Source of the DNA: Favolaschia claudopus
Lineage: Eukaryota > Basidiomycota > Agaricomycetes > Agaricales > Mycenaceae
Assembly: GCA_037176885.1 (NCBI GenBank)
Contig: JAWWNJ010000031.1
Span: 868,001 to 932,000, forward strand
Length of the DNA: 64,000 nt
Direction of reading: 5' to 3'
Position numbers and translations under genes: made by a program. The notes below the pieces were generated by a model. It worked only from the letters and a program-made list of their open reading frames with translations, was not told the origin of the DNA and did no database searches. Shown in pieces: positions 37,802 through 49,860 of the stretch; the first letter of the stretch is position 1; each line of letters opens with the position of its first letter.

Positions 37802-38293
37802 TCATCCACCTTTTGCGTGCGGAAGCCAAACGCACGTTAAACTCCTTTTTCCGATTCCTCTTTTCTTTCGTCTCGCACTCTGCCATTGCTTCAGTCGTAC
37901 AGAATGATTTTGTCGAGGTCGCGTTTCCATATACTTTTCGATTGTTCTCTTCAAGTCCGTTGTGTGAATCAGTTGATTGATCATCTTCTTGACTCTTGTT
38001 TGCCCTTTTCTCCCCATGTCAAGACCGGTCTCATGCAAACCGCGTCGTCGAATAATTTCGCGATTCGCCCAAAAATTGGAGCCATGGGACGCCCATGTTT
38101 CTCCTGAGGGCAATCTGGGTAGCTTCGCAGCTCGACGCCATTCTCTGAGACAACGTGCCAATATTACTTGATGAGCTTTGATACTGGCATCAACCTGTCG
38201 GTCAAATGTGTTAATGACTTGGACCCTTCGAAATATCGGGGTTCCATTCGATGGTGGTCTCGCCCCCCCTCGATGAGTTACATTATCCTCCAT
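37802..38293 (-). CDS. Possible gene: 163-aa open frame, basic
   Basis: Unrecognised. A single minus-strand frame from a true ATG (38293) to a stop at 37802. It is basic, with clusters such as RRKKRGIGKR and a helical-looking middle (SIKAHQVILARCLREWRRAA). No domain is visible, and it lies between a repeat block and HEM25. Length is the only support. Confidence 0.28.
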   Translation of the reverse strand: MEDNVTHRGGARPPSNGTPIFRRVQVINTFDRQVDASIKAHQVILARCLREWRRAAKLPRLPSGETWASHGSNFWANREIIRRRGLHETGLDMGRKGQTRVKKMINQLIHTTDLKRTIEKYMETRPRQNHSVRLKQWQSARRKKRGIGKRSLTCVWLPHAKGG

Positions 38294-38395
38294 ATCGTCT
38301 GTTGAATAACGGTCGCCATTTCAAGAGGGAAGAGTTCGTCGTAGAGTGGACGTGTCGTTGAAAGATTTGTAGCCCCCCTTTCCCAGATATATGTG

Positions 38396-39682
38396 TCAAG
38401 ATTCCAGTTTGGAAGTCCGTATGAACATCAGTAATCCTTCATAGACTGCCCAGCCAATTGCCGAACTCAAGATTTTCCGCGACATGCGGAGTGACGCTCC
38501 ATCGAAAAAGCCCGCGACACCTCTTTGCTGGAAAGAATAAGAAGTTAGTTCGCGTTTGTAACCGATTAGTCGACTCACCCTCCATATCGTTCGCACTGTC
38601 CTGGATAGACCGTGGTATCGGTCCTCCGAGCGAACTTGGATTTTCGTCTGCGTTCTTGTAGTCAGCCAAGTTGAGTTGATAGAGATAGACGAATACCTTG
38701 ATAACGTCGAAAGGATGCGTCGCCATCGTCGCCACTGCACCTGCCGACGCCGCTGACAGGGTATGTGTTAAGGTAGATTGCGCATCGGACGTGGGGCGCA
38801 AAATAGAGGCTGATTGCTCCATGAGCTTAACGAGAATAATTGGTATGATATTGCACCCACCAGATTGACGCTTGATTCCTTCATATAGCACGACGAATAT
38901 TCCCGCGTACGGGGCATCCCGTAAAGATGAGGCCAGAAAGCCGCGAAAGAGTTCAGAGGGACCGAGTCGAGCTATAGATACGAAGGCGCCGGTAAGGCTT
39001 TGATAAGCGTACATGTTACTCTGCAAAGTACAGTAATCACCATCCGAAACAGCACAGCGCATAAATACAACCCACCTCAAAACGCGCTTTCAGAACCGAG
39101 AATGGATTCAAGAGAAAACCAACGGCAACCCGGGTTGTTGCGCCTGCGACAAGGTTCCCTTGACTCGTAAGCTTTGGAAGCACGGATGCATTGGGCGAGT
39201 CTACAGAGCGCACTGGCGTAAAATATGGAGAGGTTGCCATAGCAGTTCGTAACTGAGTTAGACCTGCCATGTACAATGCGACTCCAGGGACATTTCTGGA
39301 GCGGAAATTGAATGCAAGAGAGAACTGATTCACGATCAACAACTTTCCTGGCCAGAGTCGCACTCGTTCCTCGCCAAAGTCCAATGAATCCTTGGGAGGA
39401 AACGATTTGTTGTACATTTTTCAGCACAGTTGACGAATTACTGCGCGACGCAAAGCCATAAGCTATTCTCGAAATCGACGCGTTGGAGAACGAAGTACCG
39501 TGTCATCGTCTTCCCATCTCCCTGCTGCAGCCGAGTCTTGAGCAGGTCAACTGTCGGCAAAATCAACAGGATGAGCGCGGAAGATCATGTCCAGAAACCG
39601 CCAAATTACACGGCTGAAGACATAGTGTTGAAGTAAGACCAGACAATGCTCCCGAGAGTAATTGCTGTCCAGCATTGGTCAT
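38396..39682 (-). CDS. HEM25: Mitochondrial glycine carrier HEM25/SLC25A38
   Basis: SLC25A38 proteins import glycine into mitochondria for the first step of heme synthesis. Starting at 39682 the protein reads MTNAGQQLLSGALSGLTSTL, then QPFDLLKTRLQQ, the first carrier signature, assembled over an intron. Next come GLWRGTSATLAR, NVPGVALYM, and the second repeat NPFSVLKARFE with RGFLASSLRDAPYAGIF. The third repeat THPFDVIKTKIQVR is followed by GVAGFFDGASLRMSRK; the stop is at 38396. Three P-x-D/S-x-x-K/R signatures are present, as expected. The N-terminus is short. The intron after TLAR starts with GA instead of GT (39347-39346) although its acceptor and phase are correct; see findings. Confidence 0.9.
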
Positions 39683-39892
39683 GGAACTAAGTGTTTTTAT
39701 CGTGCGGTCGAGTCCGACCTTTTATCCTGAAGGAAAGCAGCAAGAGAGCCCCCAGCTAGTCGTAGCCGCCCCGATTTTAACCGAGTTGCCGAAAAGAGTT
39801 TGAAAAGCGAAGCGTGACCGGTCACAACGTGACTCACCCACTCAAATCTTGTCCTTCACCTTCACCAGCGCTAAATCAGCCCAGTATCATAC
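39683..39892. promoter_or_regulatory. Bidirectional promoter HEM25 / SPT4
   Basis: Only 210 bases separate the divergent start codons of HEM25 (minus) and SPT4 (plus), so both promoters must share this interval. No particular element is claimed. Confidence 0.6.
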
Positions 39893-40386
39893 ATGGATTC
39901 CGCAATGCCAGGTCCCTCAGCAATAATTCCCAGCGCGTCGAAAGGCTCGAGGCAGCTGCGCGCATGCCTTCTATGCTCTGTCATCCAACACCCATTGGAC
40001 TTTCGGAAATACGGCTGTCCGAACTGTGAAGAGCTGATGCAGGTACGCATTTGCTACCGACTCAGTTCGATATATATTCACGTCCTTCTCAACACAGATG
40101 AAAAATTCTGGAGACCGCGTAACTGCATGCACTACCACCTACTTTGACGGTGTCATTGCAGTAGTTGACCCGGAAACAAGTTGGGTTGCGAAATGGCAGC
40201 GAACATGTGTGTTGGAATCTACCAACTCCCCCGGACTATTGCTCATTTCCCTTCTTTATCCTAGCCAAATACGTTCGCGGCATGTACGCAATTCGAGTGC
40301 GTGGTCGTATACCCGAAGACGTTGAGCACGAGTTGGAAAACCGTGGAATCAAATATCGGCCTCGAGACCAAATGGACCAGGATTGA
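39893..40386 (+). CDS. SPT4: Transcription elongation factor SPT4
   Basis: SPT4 pairs with SPT5 (DSIF) and rides RNA polymerase II. Exons 39893-40042, 40098-40206 and 40265-40386 give 126 aa. After a 22-residue leader the zinc finger is complete: RACLLCSVIQ and YGCPNCEELM (C-x2-C...C-x2-C). Then come TTTYFDGVIAVVDPETSWV, AKWQR, and after the last splice YVRGMYAIRVRGRIPED with a C-terminal YRPRDQ. All are family hallmarks. The intron after the finger is phase 0; the next codon is ATG, which could mislead a start call. Confidence 0.95.
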
Positions 40387-40533
40387 GGAGGGGACTGACG
40401 CAACTCATTTTGTACAGCATACACATAGTTTGTATTATAGGGTCGTGTGGCATCGTGTACAGGGTGAGCGGTATACATAAAATACAATCTACTACATTAC
40501 ATTGCACGAAAAATCACCCACTGGGGTATCAAA

Positions 40534-43070
40534 TCACAGAAGTTCATGGAGAGCTCTATCGTATTGATGCGGAAGATGGGCACTGAGCATATCCCGAGCG
40601 AAAACGATCTGCGAGAAAACCCTCTCTGCGTCTAGGACCTCAAAAAGTCGCAGCTTGTCCGGAGCGCTGTCCGAATTTGCTGTCTGGCGATGAGCGGGGA
40701 AGAAATCATTATCTCTCATAGCCCACAGCACTCGACCTGGTGGCACCATGTTCGACATGTGCATGTTGGCCTCGAGCGTCTTGCGGACTGAGATGAACTA
40801 AGTAGCAATGTAAGTAGATGAGAACATGAAAGAAGAGACACCTACCCAATGCGGGTCGTCCGGAGAGCCCGAACCCGCTTTCCACCTCTTCGCGCGCGCT
40901 GTAACAGCGGTATAACCTGCAGCATCGGTCGCGGGTCGGCCATTCTTGACCTCATTGCCGTCGCACAACCACATGGCAGCAGCTCCAAGATCGCGGATGG
41001 CACCCAAGGAAAGCCGAGATACTACATCGTGTGAGTACACGAACGATGTGATAAGATTTTCTGCGATCTTGCCCAGTGTAGGGTCTATGAGAGAACTGCA
41101 GCGCAGTGAGCAAATATTAATGGGCGGATGCCTGGAACACATACGGAGGAGCGAAGCAATAAACAGAAACGCGACGATTTATGGGGAGACCGCTGGATTT
41201 AACTGTCAAGCAGGTCTTGGGGTCCGCCCACATCTGCGGAAATAATCAATACCGCATTTCCAACGACGCGATGATGCTCACGAGTCCTAAAAGCCCAGCG
41301 ACACCGGCACCTAGACTGTGTCCGCATAAAACAAGCTCTGCAAATTCGAGTCCGCATGTGGATACAAAACAAGGTGAGGGAGGGCATACCATAGTCCGGA
41401 TTATGAAAAAGCGCTTCGTGGACAGCTCGCTGCACCGGCTTGCCAATCCCGCCCATCGCACGAGCCATTCGAAGCATTCCAGAGTGGGCATGATGCCGCG
41501 AGGGTTGTGGACCCTCAGGTGGCGAATCGACGCTGGGAAAGTTTATTTGCGCCTTGCTCTTATTGTGGGGAGAGGAACGGAAATGTCCGGGCACAGGATC
41601 GTCGTCTTCTTCCGAGAAAACTGTGGTGGCATGCTCGAATTCCTCATCCTCGCAAGTAAGATCTACGGCGATCTCGTTCAGAGACATTGTACCTGTTGAC
41701 CACTCATGAGCATGGTTGAGTGCTTGGTTTCTGAACACATACCTCGCAGAACAAGGCAAATTTGCTGCCGTCCGTGATCTGTCAGAACCCAAAAGCGAGG
41801 CATAAGATGCTCCGAACCAATCTTTGCGGTTGCGCGCATTTTCGCTTTGATTTCGGCATCCGCCTTGTCAGACGGCGAATTGGCATACCGCTCAAAAATT
41901 TCGTGATCATGTTTGCCCAAGAGTACGTCCCACCACGAATACTGTGGGTCACCCAATCCACTTGCAGCTTCATATTCAGGAAAATCGCCTGCAGCTTCAG
42001 CCTCGGAAGCATCGATTGCCTTGGCTAGATGGGCTGCCTCTGTGGCCTTTTCCATCGGTGAATTAGAGGAGGCCGGGCCATGTGCGGCTGTTAGAGAAAC
42101 GCCGAAGAATAACAAACTCGCCCCTCCATACCCGGCCAGAACGAGCTTGGAAAGGCGTCGTAACGTCGCCTTCAATTGTACATTATTCAGTCTCCTGGGC
42201 TGGGGCAGTACTGCTGGCCGTTTCGGTGGTGTGCGAGTAGTGGTCTTTGCTTTATTGCCCGCAAAGAACGATTGTGCTCGTAGATGAGAAGCTTCTCCTA
42301 TGTCGGCAGCAATAATGTGTCCGCTATTACCAGGGAAAATGACATCTGAGGTAACGCGTATTCGAGAGCCACTATGACAAGTGATTAGTTCGAATAACGT
42401 GTTTAAGGTCAACTCAACGCACCGACGAGCCCGCATGATAGATTCAAAACTTTTTGGTACGTCCTTGACATGGATTTCCCGCATGTTCTGTAACCACCGC
42501 TTCTCGTCCCATTCTTGGGTGACACCTTGCAGCGCGACCCATGCAATTATCGCTCGCGCCACTTGAGTTATACCAAACTGTTTCTCTGGCAGGCTTTCCC
42601 CGGCAGCAGGCTGTTTTAATTCCCGCTTAACAAGTGTGATGAAGGACGAAAGGCTGAAAGAGGCCTCGCTGCTCCCTGGTATTATCGCAGAGAGAAGATT
42701 AATGGATGAATGGGCAGCGAGCAAGCTGGTCGACGTAATATACTCTGAAAAGAATATAGGCTCAAGAAAAAAGTATCAGCCCGGATTTCGTCTGAGAGCA
42801 ATAGATTCCACTCACCGCCAAAGCCAGCTGCTCCGCAAACGAAAACACAGTCGATAGAGCTCCCCCTGCTGCAGGCCGAGCAACACTCACTCCCCCAAAC
42901 AACGTGTGATCCACAACCGTCGCGGTCACACCCACAGCTGTAGACGCAATCCCTCGAGTGACTGCAAACCCCAGCCTAGTTCCGGTTTTGACGACAGAGA
43001 ATCCTACGGCGGACGCATAAGACGCCATATCCACGCCCTGTCGACTGACGGTGTCCCAAGCCATGACCAT
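40534..43070 (-). CDS. Class-3 lipase (sn1-specific diacylglycerol lipase type)
   Basis: A membrane-linked lipase acting on glycerolipids. The start is uncertain: the open frame extends upstream only to a TTG, so I use the ATG at 43070 (MVMAWDTVSRQGVDMAS); more exons may precede. A long N-terminal half of unassigned sequence includes a hydrophobic stretch (VLAGYGGASLLFFGVSL). The lipase core follows: LVLRGTMSLNEIAVDLT, the nucleophile elbow LCGHSLGAGVAGLLGL, and SVYCFAPP split by an intron. The likely catalytic Asp lies in YSHDVVSRLS. An acidic insert sits after DLTCEDEEFEHA. The last exon ends LPHQYDRALHELL. Six introns are readable, all keeping frame. Family membership is certain; substrate is inferred. 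Confidence 0.87.
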
Positions 43071-43757
43071 AGCATGAGCGACGTTGAGGGAAAGAAGCAA
43101 GCAATATGGTCTATTGATCTGTTTCGTGCCGCCTCTCAATCTTTGACTCGTTTGAGCGTGAAGTTACGAGTAGGCGCAATGGTTGAAGCGAAGAATTTTC
43201 GCATGTGTTTATGCCCAGTCACACTGTGACACGCACCCCAATTTGGAATTCTCGCTTTTGGTTCCTCTGCAGCACACGGTCACAAGGCGTCTGGCCATGT
43301 GCTGACCTAGAAATCCTGCCAACGGTTTCAAAGTTGCAAATGAAGGTTTCCTTGTTAACGTTGAGTATATTGGTTGACTTCCTAAAAGAGATGAATCATG
43401 AAGGCAGCAAACGGTGCACTGGCAAACCCGGCTAAGTATTGCGAATGCTGCCGCGTCAAGGAGGTTTTAACACATGGCGGTCCTCGCGATTCATTGTTTC
43501 GTTAATAGGACATCGCTGGCAAAAAGCACCGTAAATTTGTGGTCGACAGCGCGAATTTCTGGCAGCCGGGATCGACTGTCCGGCGACTCGGGGGAGCCTC
43601 AAGTCGGCCCCGATTCCCGCAGTGTTCGTGCTGACGACGAGGATCGAGCTCTAAGCTGAAGCACATTACACATGTTATTACGCTTACTATACCAAAACCC
43701 GGAACCCGTAGTCCATTCACCCAAACAAAAACAAGTCAGTTGCATCGCGCACCAACT
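43071..43757. other. Intergenic between lipase and peroxidase
   Basis: It holds the lipase leader or possible upstream exons and the peroxidase 3' region. Short frames only. Confidence 0.4.
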
Positions 43758-45809
43758 CTACCGAACCACAGGCACCCGGCAATCCCTAAAAATCTCAGGG
43801 TTCTTCGCCGAGACATATCTCTTCCCTCCAGCATCCACCACCAAATCAAGCGTCACCACTCCTTCATCGGTGAACTGGCCACCATCCGTGAAGGTCGCGC
43901 TATAAGTATCATACAACGGCGATGCCGAGCCGTCAACGCGTACGAGTGCAGCGCGAGTAGTGACCTGCTTCACGACGATATTTCCTTCTTGGTTGACGTT
44001 GGAGTTGTAGTCGACGTAGGGGTTGGAGATTGGACCCATGTCAGTTCTGATCTGTACGAGGTTTGAGCAGATTTCGCTGGCCAAATAGAGATAGGCTTAC
44101 CACACCATAGACGGTTACGGTATGCTGGGAGAAGTCTTTACAGCTCTTTTCCGGAACGTTTAGAATCACATCTTGTAAAGGGAAGCCGTCACCACCGTTG
44201 TCGGAGTGGGTCAGAGGAAGCTGCGAGCTGTATGCCCAGTCGACGACGAACGAAGAGATGCCCAGATAGGCGTCGATGGCTACGTTGATTTCGAAAAAGC
44301 GAACGCTGCCCCAGAGACTTGCGCTCGTCTGAGAAACCGCGGCCGCAGAGGTGGAATATGCGACATTGGTTTGGCCGTTGCGGTCCTTCCAATTGAGGCT
44401 GTGATAAATCAATGCCACGGACAGATAAAAGATTGAAGACATACGATACAGGCATAGCGGCTGGTGTCGCAGCTGCAGCTTCCACAGATGTTCCAAATAT
44501 CTGAATTTCGCAGGTTAAGTGGCACGAAACCTTTTCACTTGAAATGTGAGAGAAACGCGTACCCGAATGTAGCCCGACAACATCAGACTGCCATTACTTG
44601 CCAAATTCAAGGACAACTGATACGGCTTCAACGGTAGAGGCTCAATGACCTCGGATAGCTGTACAGTCTTTGGCACCGTGTTCAACATGCGTTCAAGTAA
44701 ACTTCCACATTGAGCGCTGAACAAGTTTGAATTTTGAGCAAATGCACGCATGGTTTTGTTCCCGTCTGCAGCGAAAATCCGAGCGTCAGAATTCGTTGTT
44801 GTGTTGAACCCGGTGGCGAGGGGGTTAGCAGTGGTTCCGTCAATCCATTGAGTAGCACTAGAGATGTTCAAAGGATATGGAAAGTCAAAAGGTTTGGAGC
44901 GGAAGCTGACATGTGGTTGTCGAAGGAGTCGAAACTGTCGTCGAAATGAATCATTCCGTCAGGGTTTGAAGACGAGGTAGCGTTTTGAACAGTGAATGGG
45001 AAATCTACTTGGTGAACACCGCCCATAGTATGGCCGCAGGCGACAAGACCTAACGCGAGGTCAATGATTGAACATACGTGAAGAAGAGACGAACCAATCA
45101 TTTCCGTTACATTAAAGCCTTGATGAGTAAACGAGGACGTATGCGACTCCAAGTCTTGCTGCGGTTCCGGAACGGTCTCTGGGCCAGCGGATTCCGCGTC
45201 AATACGTCCGGCGCGGAAGGGAATGCTTGGTCCCCCACAGTTTTTGATAGCGAGGATAACACTGCAATTTCGATTTACTCGGCGTGTAGACAAAAAAATG
45301 AGTGGTTTTGCAAACCTCAGTGCGATTACGTCCGCCACTGCAAGCCCTTAAGCAAATATTTTTCTCTCTCGAAAAAACGGGTTCACGAACTGGAGGAGTT
45401 CCTGGACTGAAAGGCGCCGAAAAAGACGAGAGAGTCATTCATGCCCCGACCCACATTCTGCGGTCTTCCCGTTTCGAATCCAATGGACGCATCAAGACCC
45501 CCAAGTCATGTTTCGATGTCATGGGTCGCGGTATCATGGTATGCCCTGCCGCAATAAACAGTAAATGAGTAGCTGATGGGAGTTTAACAACGCATACAAT
45601 CTCAACCACTCTGCAGCAGCCTGTCTTCCAGGTATGCGCCCACCAATCGGCCCCAAAGAACATGGATCGACACCATCCACGATGCCTCCATCGCCGAAAC
45701 CAGATGAAACTGTGTATTGGTCTTCAAGCAAGTCGTATGGACTAGGCCAAACGTAGGCGCGAACACTGGAACAAGCACAAAAAAGGAGGGCAGATTTCGG
45801 CAGCCGCAT
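43758..45809 (-). CDS. Secreted fungal heme peroxidase, with an in-frame TGA
   Basis: A plant/fungal-superfamily heme peroxidase with a long C-terminal extension. The start at 45809 gives a signal peptide (MRLPKSALLFCACSSVRA). Then come DLLEDQYTVSSGFGDGG, DPCSLGPIGGR and the distal-site region AEWLRLAYHDTATHDIET, spliced over an intron. GGLDASIGFETGR, VILAIKNCGGPSIPFRAGR and the proximal-histidine region LVACGHTMGGVHQVD follow. After the core, about 350 residues (including NTVPKTVQLSEVIEPLPLKP) run to a stop at 43758. Seven introns keep frame. Between DIET and LGGLDAS the codon at 45508-45506 is TGA where GGA would be expected. Nothing else is broken, so the gene is either a very young pseudogene or carries a sequence error. 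Confidence 0.82.
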
Positions 45810-46599
45810 TGTTGCCGTTAAACAAGGAAGGTTAAGGAAGAGACTGCGTACAGAGTACTATAGAACGGCGCGTATAAAAGCAACGTCGCCTACATTAGTA
45901 CGTATTCAATTGAACGGGAAATGGGGCCCGGGAGGGGAAAGGATTGCCATATGCATCTGGACCGTTTTCGATGAGTCAAGCAGGAACAGAGAGCGTTGGG
46001 TGTTTTTGCTTGGTATTCGAGGCTGCCGCCAACGAAGAACATCCTGGGACCTGAATATGGTTGTCGCTGTACCGTTTTTCCATATAACATTCAAGACTTT
46101 ATCGATGCAGTCGAAGACGGCGAGGAAAGCGAAAATAATGACAATTCATGAGATTTTTGGCTCATTCCTGTACACTGCACTGTCTGAGTTGGTGTATGAG
46201 CGTGGTCAAAGCGGCGCGTGGGAGAGGGCGCGTTCTCGCGGTCACGTGGGACATCTTCACTTTTCGCGTCACGATCGACGATCGTGACTGTTTCGGAACT
46301 CTGCATACATAAGTGAACTGTACAAGAGGATTGTGATTAAGCTAAACTAATCATAGCGCATTCTAAGATCAAATTATTGCAGGTCGCGTTACTTATATTG
46401 TCAAAGCGAACAAGACGATCAGTTGTACAAGGAAATACGAGGACATTATACTGTGACTCCAAGCTTTTGAAATCATGATTTCTTCGCGTCTATTGTCCAG
46501 GATCAAGGACTGCTTAAGTTCATTTCGGCCTCAGAAAAACCCAGATCGGCGCATGAACCACGCCACTCACCGCATCTACAAGCACTTGACCTAGAGAGA
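45810..46599. other. Intergenic
   Basis: Peroxidase promoter side and 3' region of the DUF2235 gene. A 125-codon plus-strand frame at 45910 shows no domain and is probably chance. Confidence 0.4.
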
Positions 46600-48608
46600 T
46601 TACCGTATCCGTCGAACCGAAGGTCCAACCACAATGGCAGGGTTCTCGACACCGTGTCGTTTGGCGCCACCCATCTAATAGACAAAAGAAAGAACCGCAC
46701 GTCAATAACCAGCAAACACAAGCCTCGAAAGATTTTGCAAATACTTACACCAGGTTTCCCCCACTCATCCTTACAAAATTTCTCAAACTCATTCATCTCC
46801 TCATACTTCGGCCCCCATCCCTCACCACTATCAAACTTATTTTGCAAAACCCCCATTGTCACCATGTAGTCCGGGCTCTTCAGCTCCCCAGGTGAGTACT
46901 TCACGCTCTCATGGAAGACCGCCTTGGAATTCGTGATCCGCCCGCTCTCGAGACGCGTTTCATGACCGTATGCGGCACGGAGGATGAGTGGAGTTTCGAT
47001 GTAGGCGTTGTGCGGCTGGGAGGTGCCCCACGGCTCAGGTTTAGGTTGCGCGTAGGAGCGGAGGAAGGGGAGGTCGAGGGCGAGCAGGTTGAGGGAGTGG
47101 ATTTCGCCCTTACGGTTCGCGAGTGGGTCAGCGGTGTGGCGGGTGGGGTTGGGAGGAGCTTACCGCCATCCAGAAGAGAGCGATGTCACTTAGTTCGTGA
47201 CGCTCGTATCCTCCACCAACGTCGCTGTGTGCTCCAGCAAACCAGACCTGCGAATCAAGCCAGCTCAATATTGTATTGATGCTAGAGTGAATAATACACT
47301 TACTTGCTTTAGAACCTGATTCGGCTGCAATCCACCTTCCGGTACCGTCCATAACGTAGGAAGAAATTTCTGACGATTCTCTTGCAAGGAGAGGGCATGA
47401 AGTGCCGCCTCCACTATGGCGGGGAGACTTGTATCGTCGAGATTCAAGGCATCAATTTCGTTGAACACGGAGCCGACGGTGTCCCACACTCCAACGCATC
47501 TACACAATCATTCAACATCAAAGACGTTAAGGGGAGATGTGAGAACGGAGACACGACTGACTTGATCTTAGGGCGACGAGTGTCGGGAGGGATAACGGGA
47601 GTTTCTTTGTCGATCATTTGACGCCAAATTTCGAAGAAATAGCTGAGGTCTTTACGCGTTAGCACGCCGATTACGTCCTGGCGTAATTTCAGACCCGAAC
47701 GTTTGCTACGAGTAACATGGATGAAACGCTCACGATCAAGCCAGATAGCTTTCTGGCAGTATACGCGCCGCTGAAGTCGATCATTGACAGTGAATGTAAC
47801 TACCCGTTTCAAATCGACGTACCGCGAAAATCTATGGGATAGGTCGGGAACTTGTAAGTATTGAGTCAAGTATATTTCTCACCCGAAAAGGCAGATCTGG
47901 TCTCCGTCTTCGTAGTTCTGGGCTATAAACGTATACGCGTCGCGGATCTTGCTAGCTGTCAGACACAATAAGCTACGTGCGGAACTCAAGGGCAAAGGGT
48001 TAGGGATAGGTCTGCTTACCGACGGCGCTTCCCAAAGCCTCTATGCATCGTGAACAGCTATGAGAACGACCACCACTGGTCATATCCACATACGAAAGAT
48101 CAGCGAGCCAGCGTCTGTACGGCCTTCAAAATTTGCTTCGGAACCCACGCCGCTTTGGTAATAGACTATTTGCTCGTTGCCTTGGCTAAACGATAGACGT
48201 TGGTATTCATGAGGAGACGGCAGAACATGTCACGAACGAGTCAACACTTTTGACAGAACGCGCTGCGTAGAGTGGGTGAAACTTGAGGCAAAGACGATCT
48301 CAAGAGTCGGCGCTAATTCTTACCAAGACGCAAGACATTCGAGGCGCATTGCGGTTGAACATCACGCCCAAACTCAGCAGCTAATGCAACAGGAAGTCAG
48401 AGTTTGTGCGCAAGCATTCTCAACATTGTGTCCTATACCTGCGACCACATTGCCGTTCGCATGATGGCCGTCTTGTAAACATCAGAGCAGAACATGTATG
48501 AGGCAGGAAAACCTTACTGTGTTGGTTGGTGGGTTGGTCGATAGAAGACAGAGTACTCAAAGACCCGTCCATACCGGTTCCATCGCAGAAAACGAGGAGA
48601 GTCTTCAT
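46600..48608 (-). CDS. DUF2235 (Tle1-like) alpha/beta hydrolase
   Basis: The DUF2235 fold is shared with the phospholipase effector Tle1 of bacterial type VI secretion, but is common in fungi with unknown roles. Starting at 48608: MKTLLVFCDGTGMDG, the N-terminal Asp-Gly motif. The nucleophile elbow G-F-S-R-G-A-Y-T-A-R-K-L is spread over three exons, the middle one only 9 nt (47831-47823). Then come VGVWDTVGSVFNEI, HALSLQENRQKFLPTLW, VWFAGAHSDVGGGYE (catalytic His-Asp region) and LSDIALFWMA. The C-terminal region ends EFEKFCKDEWGKPG, with a short last exon to 46600. The gene has many introns. It is a different family from the lipase nearby. Substrate is unknown; lipid is a guess by analogy. 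Confidence 0.88.
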
Positions 48609-49279
48609 TTATACGGCTTGCAGCACTGGGACACTGTACTGAGGAAGAGAGAGGGAGCGAAGAGACAGCTTGCGAGTATTTGATCAGTTTTGAAGCTGAA
48701 TCTGCGCAAAATGAAAGCAAAGGGACTTGGTATCGGTATTTCCTAGTCTGGTAAGGCGAACTTCGAATTCTTCTTTTGCCTCAGACAACTCTAACGGCCC
48801 CGAGATTGAGCTTCTATTGCCCGATCTGTCAAATTCATTGCTGTTTGGGGTGAATACCTGGACCATTTTTGCTACCTATACTGCTTGATTGGGACTTTGG
48901 GGCGGATTTAATGAACTACGTCGCGTTTCTGACGCGTCGCACTGCGCCAGGGGTGCAATTTCGGATTCCAAGTGGCAGCAAAGATAGCAGGTCAATGTCT
49001 AAAGAATTAAAACTCGGCTCCTGGGGCACCAACATCGAAAAAAGCAGATGTGGAACAATTTTCCAGCAAGGCATGGATCAGAACCCAAATTCAACATGAA
49101 AGTTGGGAAGAGTGAGCGTGACATCGCGATCGTGACTTGTGTGACGCACCTCCTAATCGCCATCAAAGGCAATTCGGAAAATGCCGAACGCGTCTTTAGT
49201 ACTCCGAGTCTCTGACCACCACCGTCCTCCGCCCTGGTTGGGCTTTTGCTCCCAATAGCCGATTTAAAACATTTCCAAG
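48609..49279. other. Intergenic upstream of the DUF2235 gene
   Basis: Promoter side of the DUF2235 gene. No gene was recognised. Confidence 0.4.
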
Positions 49280-49846
49280 CTCGCAACTCCCAAAGCACCT
49301 CCCCCCTCCTCTCCACCATCTTTACTTCGTGTCAAGATCGTCGCCATAACTACTCTTCATCCTCCGAACCCCTGGAATCGACTTTACCGCAATATCAGGG
49401 CAGCCTTTCTAGCTCGTACATACTCAGAATTTGAGAGGGAGCGCGTATCCGGCCAACTGCAGAAGTTTTATGCATCTCGGCTCCTCGTCTGAACAGGTTT
49501 GAACCACACGGCACCCAGATATCGACAAGAGTCCCCGCGGCCCAACTCTCATCGGAATTCTGCCTCCTCATTTCCTAGACGCGTCCCCTTCCTCTCTCAG
49601 TCATCGTAAAGCTCTGCTCAATGCGTCCTTCGCCGACACGCCTCTCGTTGCATGATCTATCAACAACACGACCTAGATGACTACCTCAGCAGCATTCGCG
49701 CCAACGAGCTTAACGCAACATCGGAAGCTGTAATATACAACTGGAAGAGGATAGTGAAGAGGATAGAATGCGCGCTCCGACTAAATATCAAGAAAGAACT
49801 CCGCTCTCAGATCTCAGCCTTCAGGCTCAAGGACGAGTGTGAGTAG
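49280..49846 (+). other. Possible exons of an unassigned plus-strand gene
   Basis: Two protein-like pieces: one at about 49350-49490 (WNRLYRNIRAAFLARTYSEF), the other from 49652 (DDYLSSIRANELNATSEAV, then YNWKRIVKRIECALRLNIKK). The second ends at a perfect donor (GTGAGT) at about 49840. The two pieces share a vague Arg/Lys-Ile pattern. I could not join them to a start codon or a terminal exon. Confidence 0.25.
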
Positions 49847-49860
49847 GCTCGTGAAATGTC

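Noticed and set aside
40098..40386. SPT4 starting at the ATG at 40098
   Set aside because: That Met is the first codon of exon 2; starting there would remove the zinc finger, which exon 1 encodes intact.
43071..43139. Lipase start at 43139
   Set aside because: The codon there is TTG, not ATG; I use the ATG at 43070 and note that upstream exons are possible.
45910..46287. 125-codon plus-strand frame as a gene
   Set aside because: No domain, no supporting intron structure, and it lies in the promoter side of the peroxidase.
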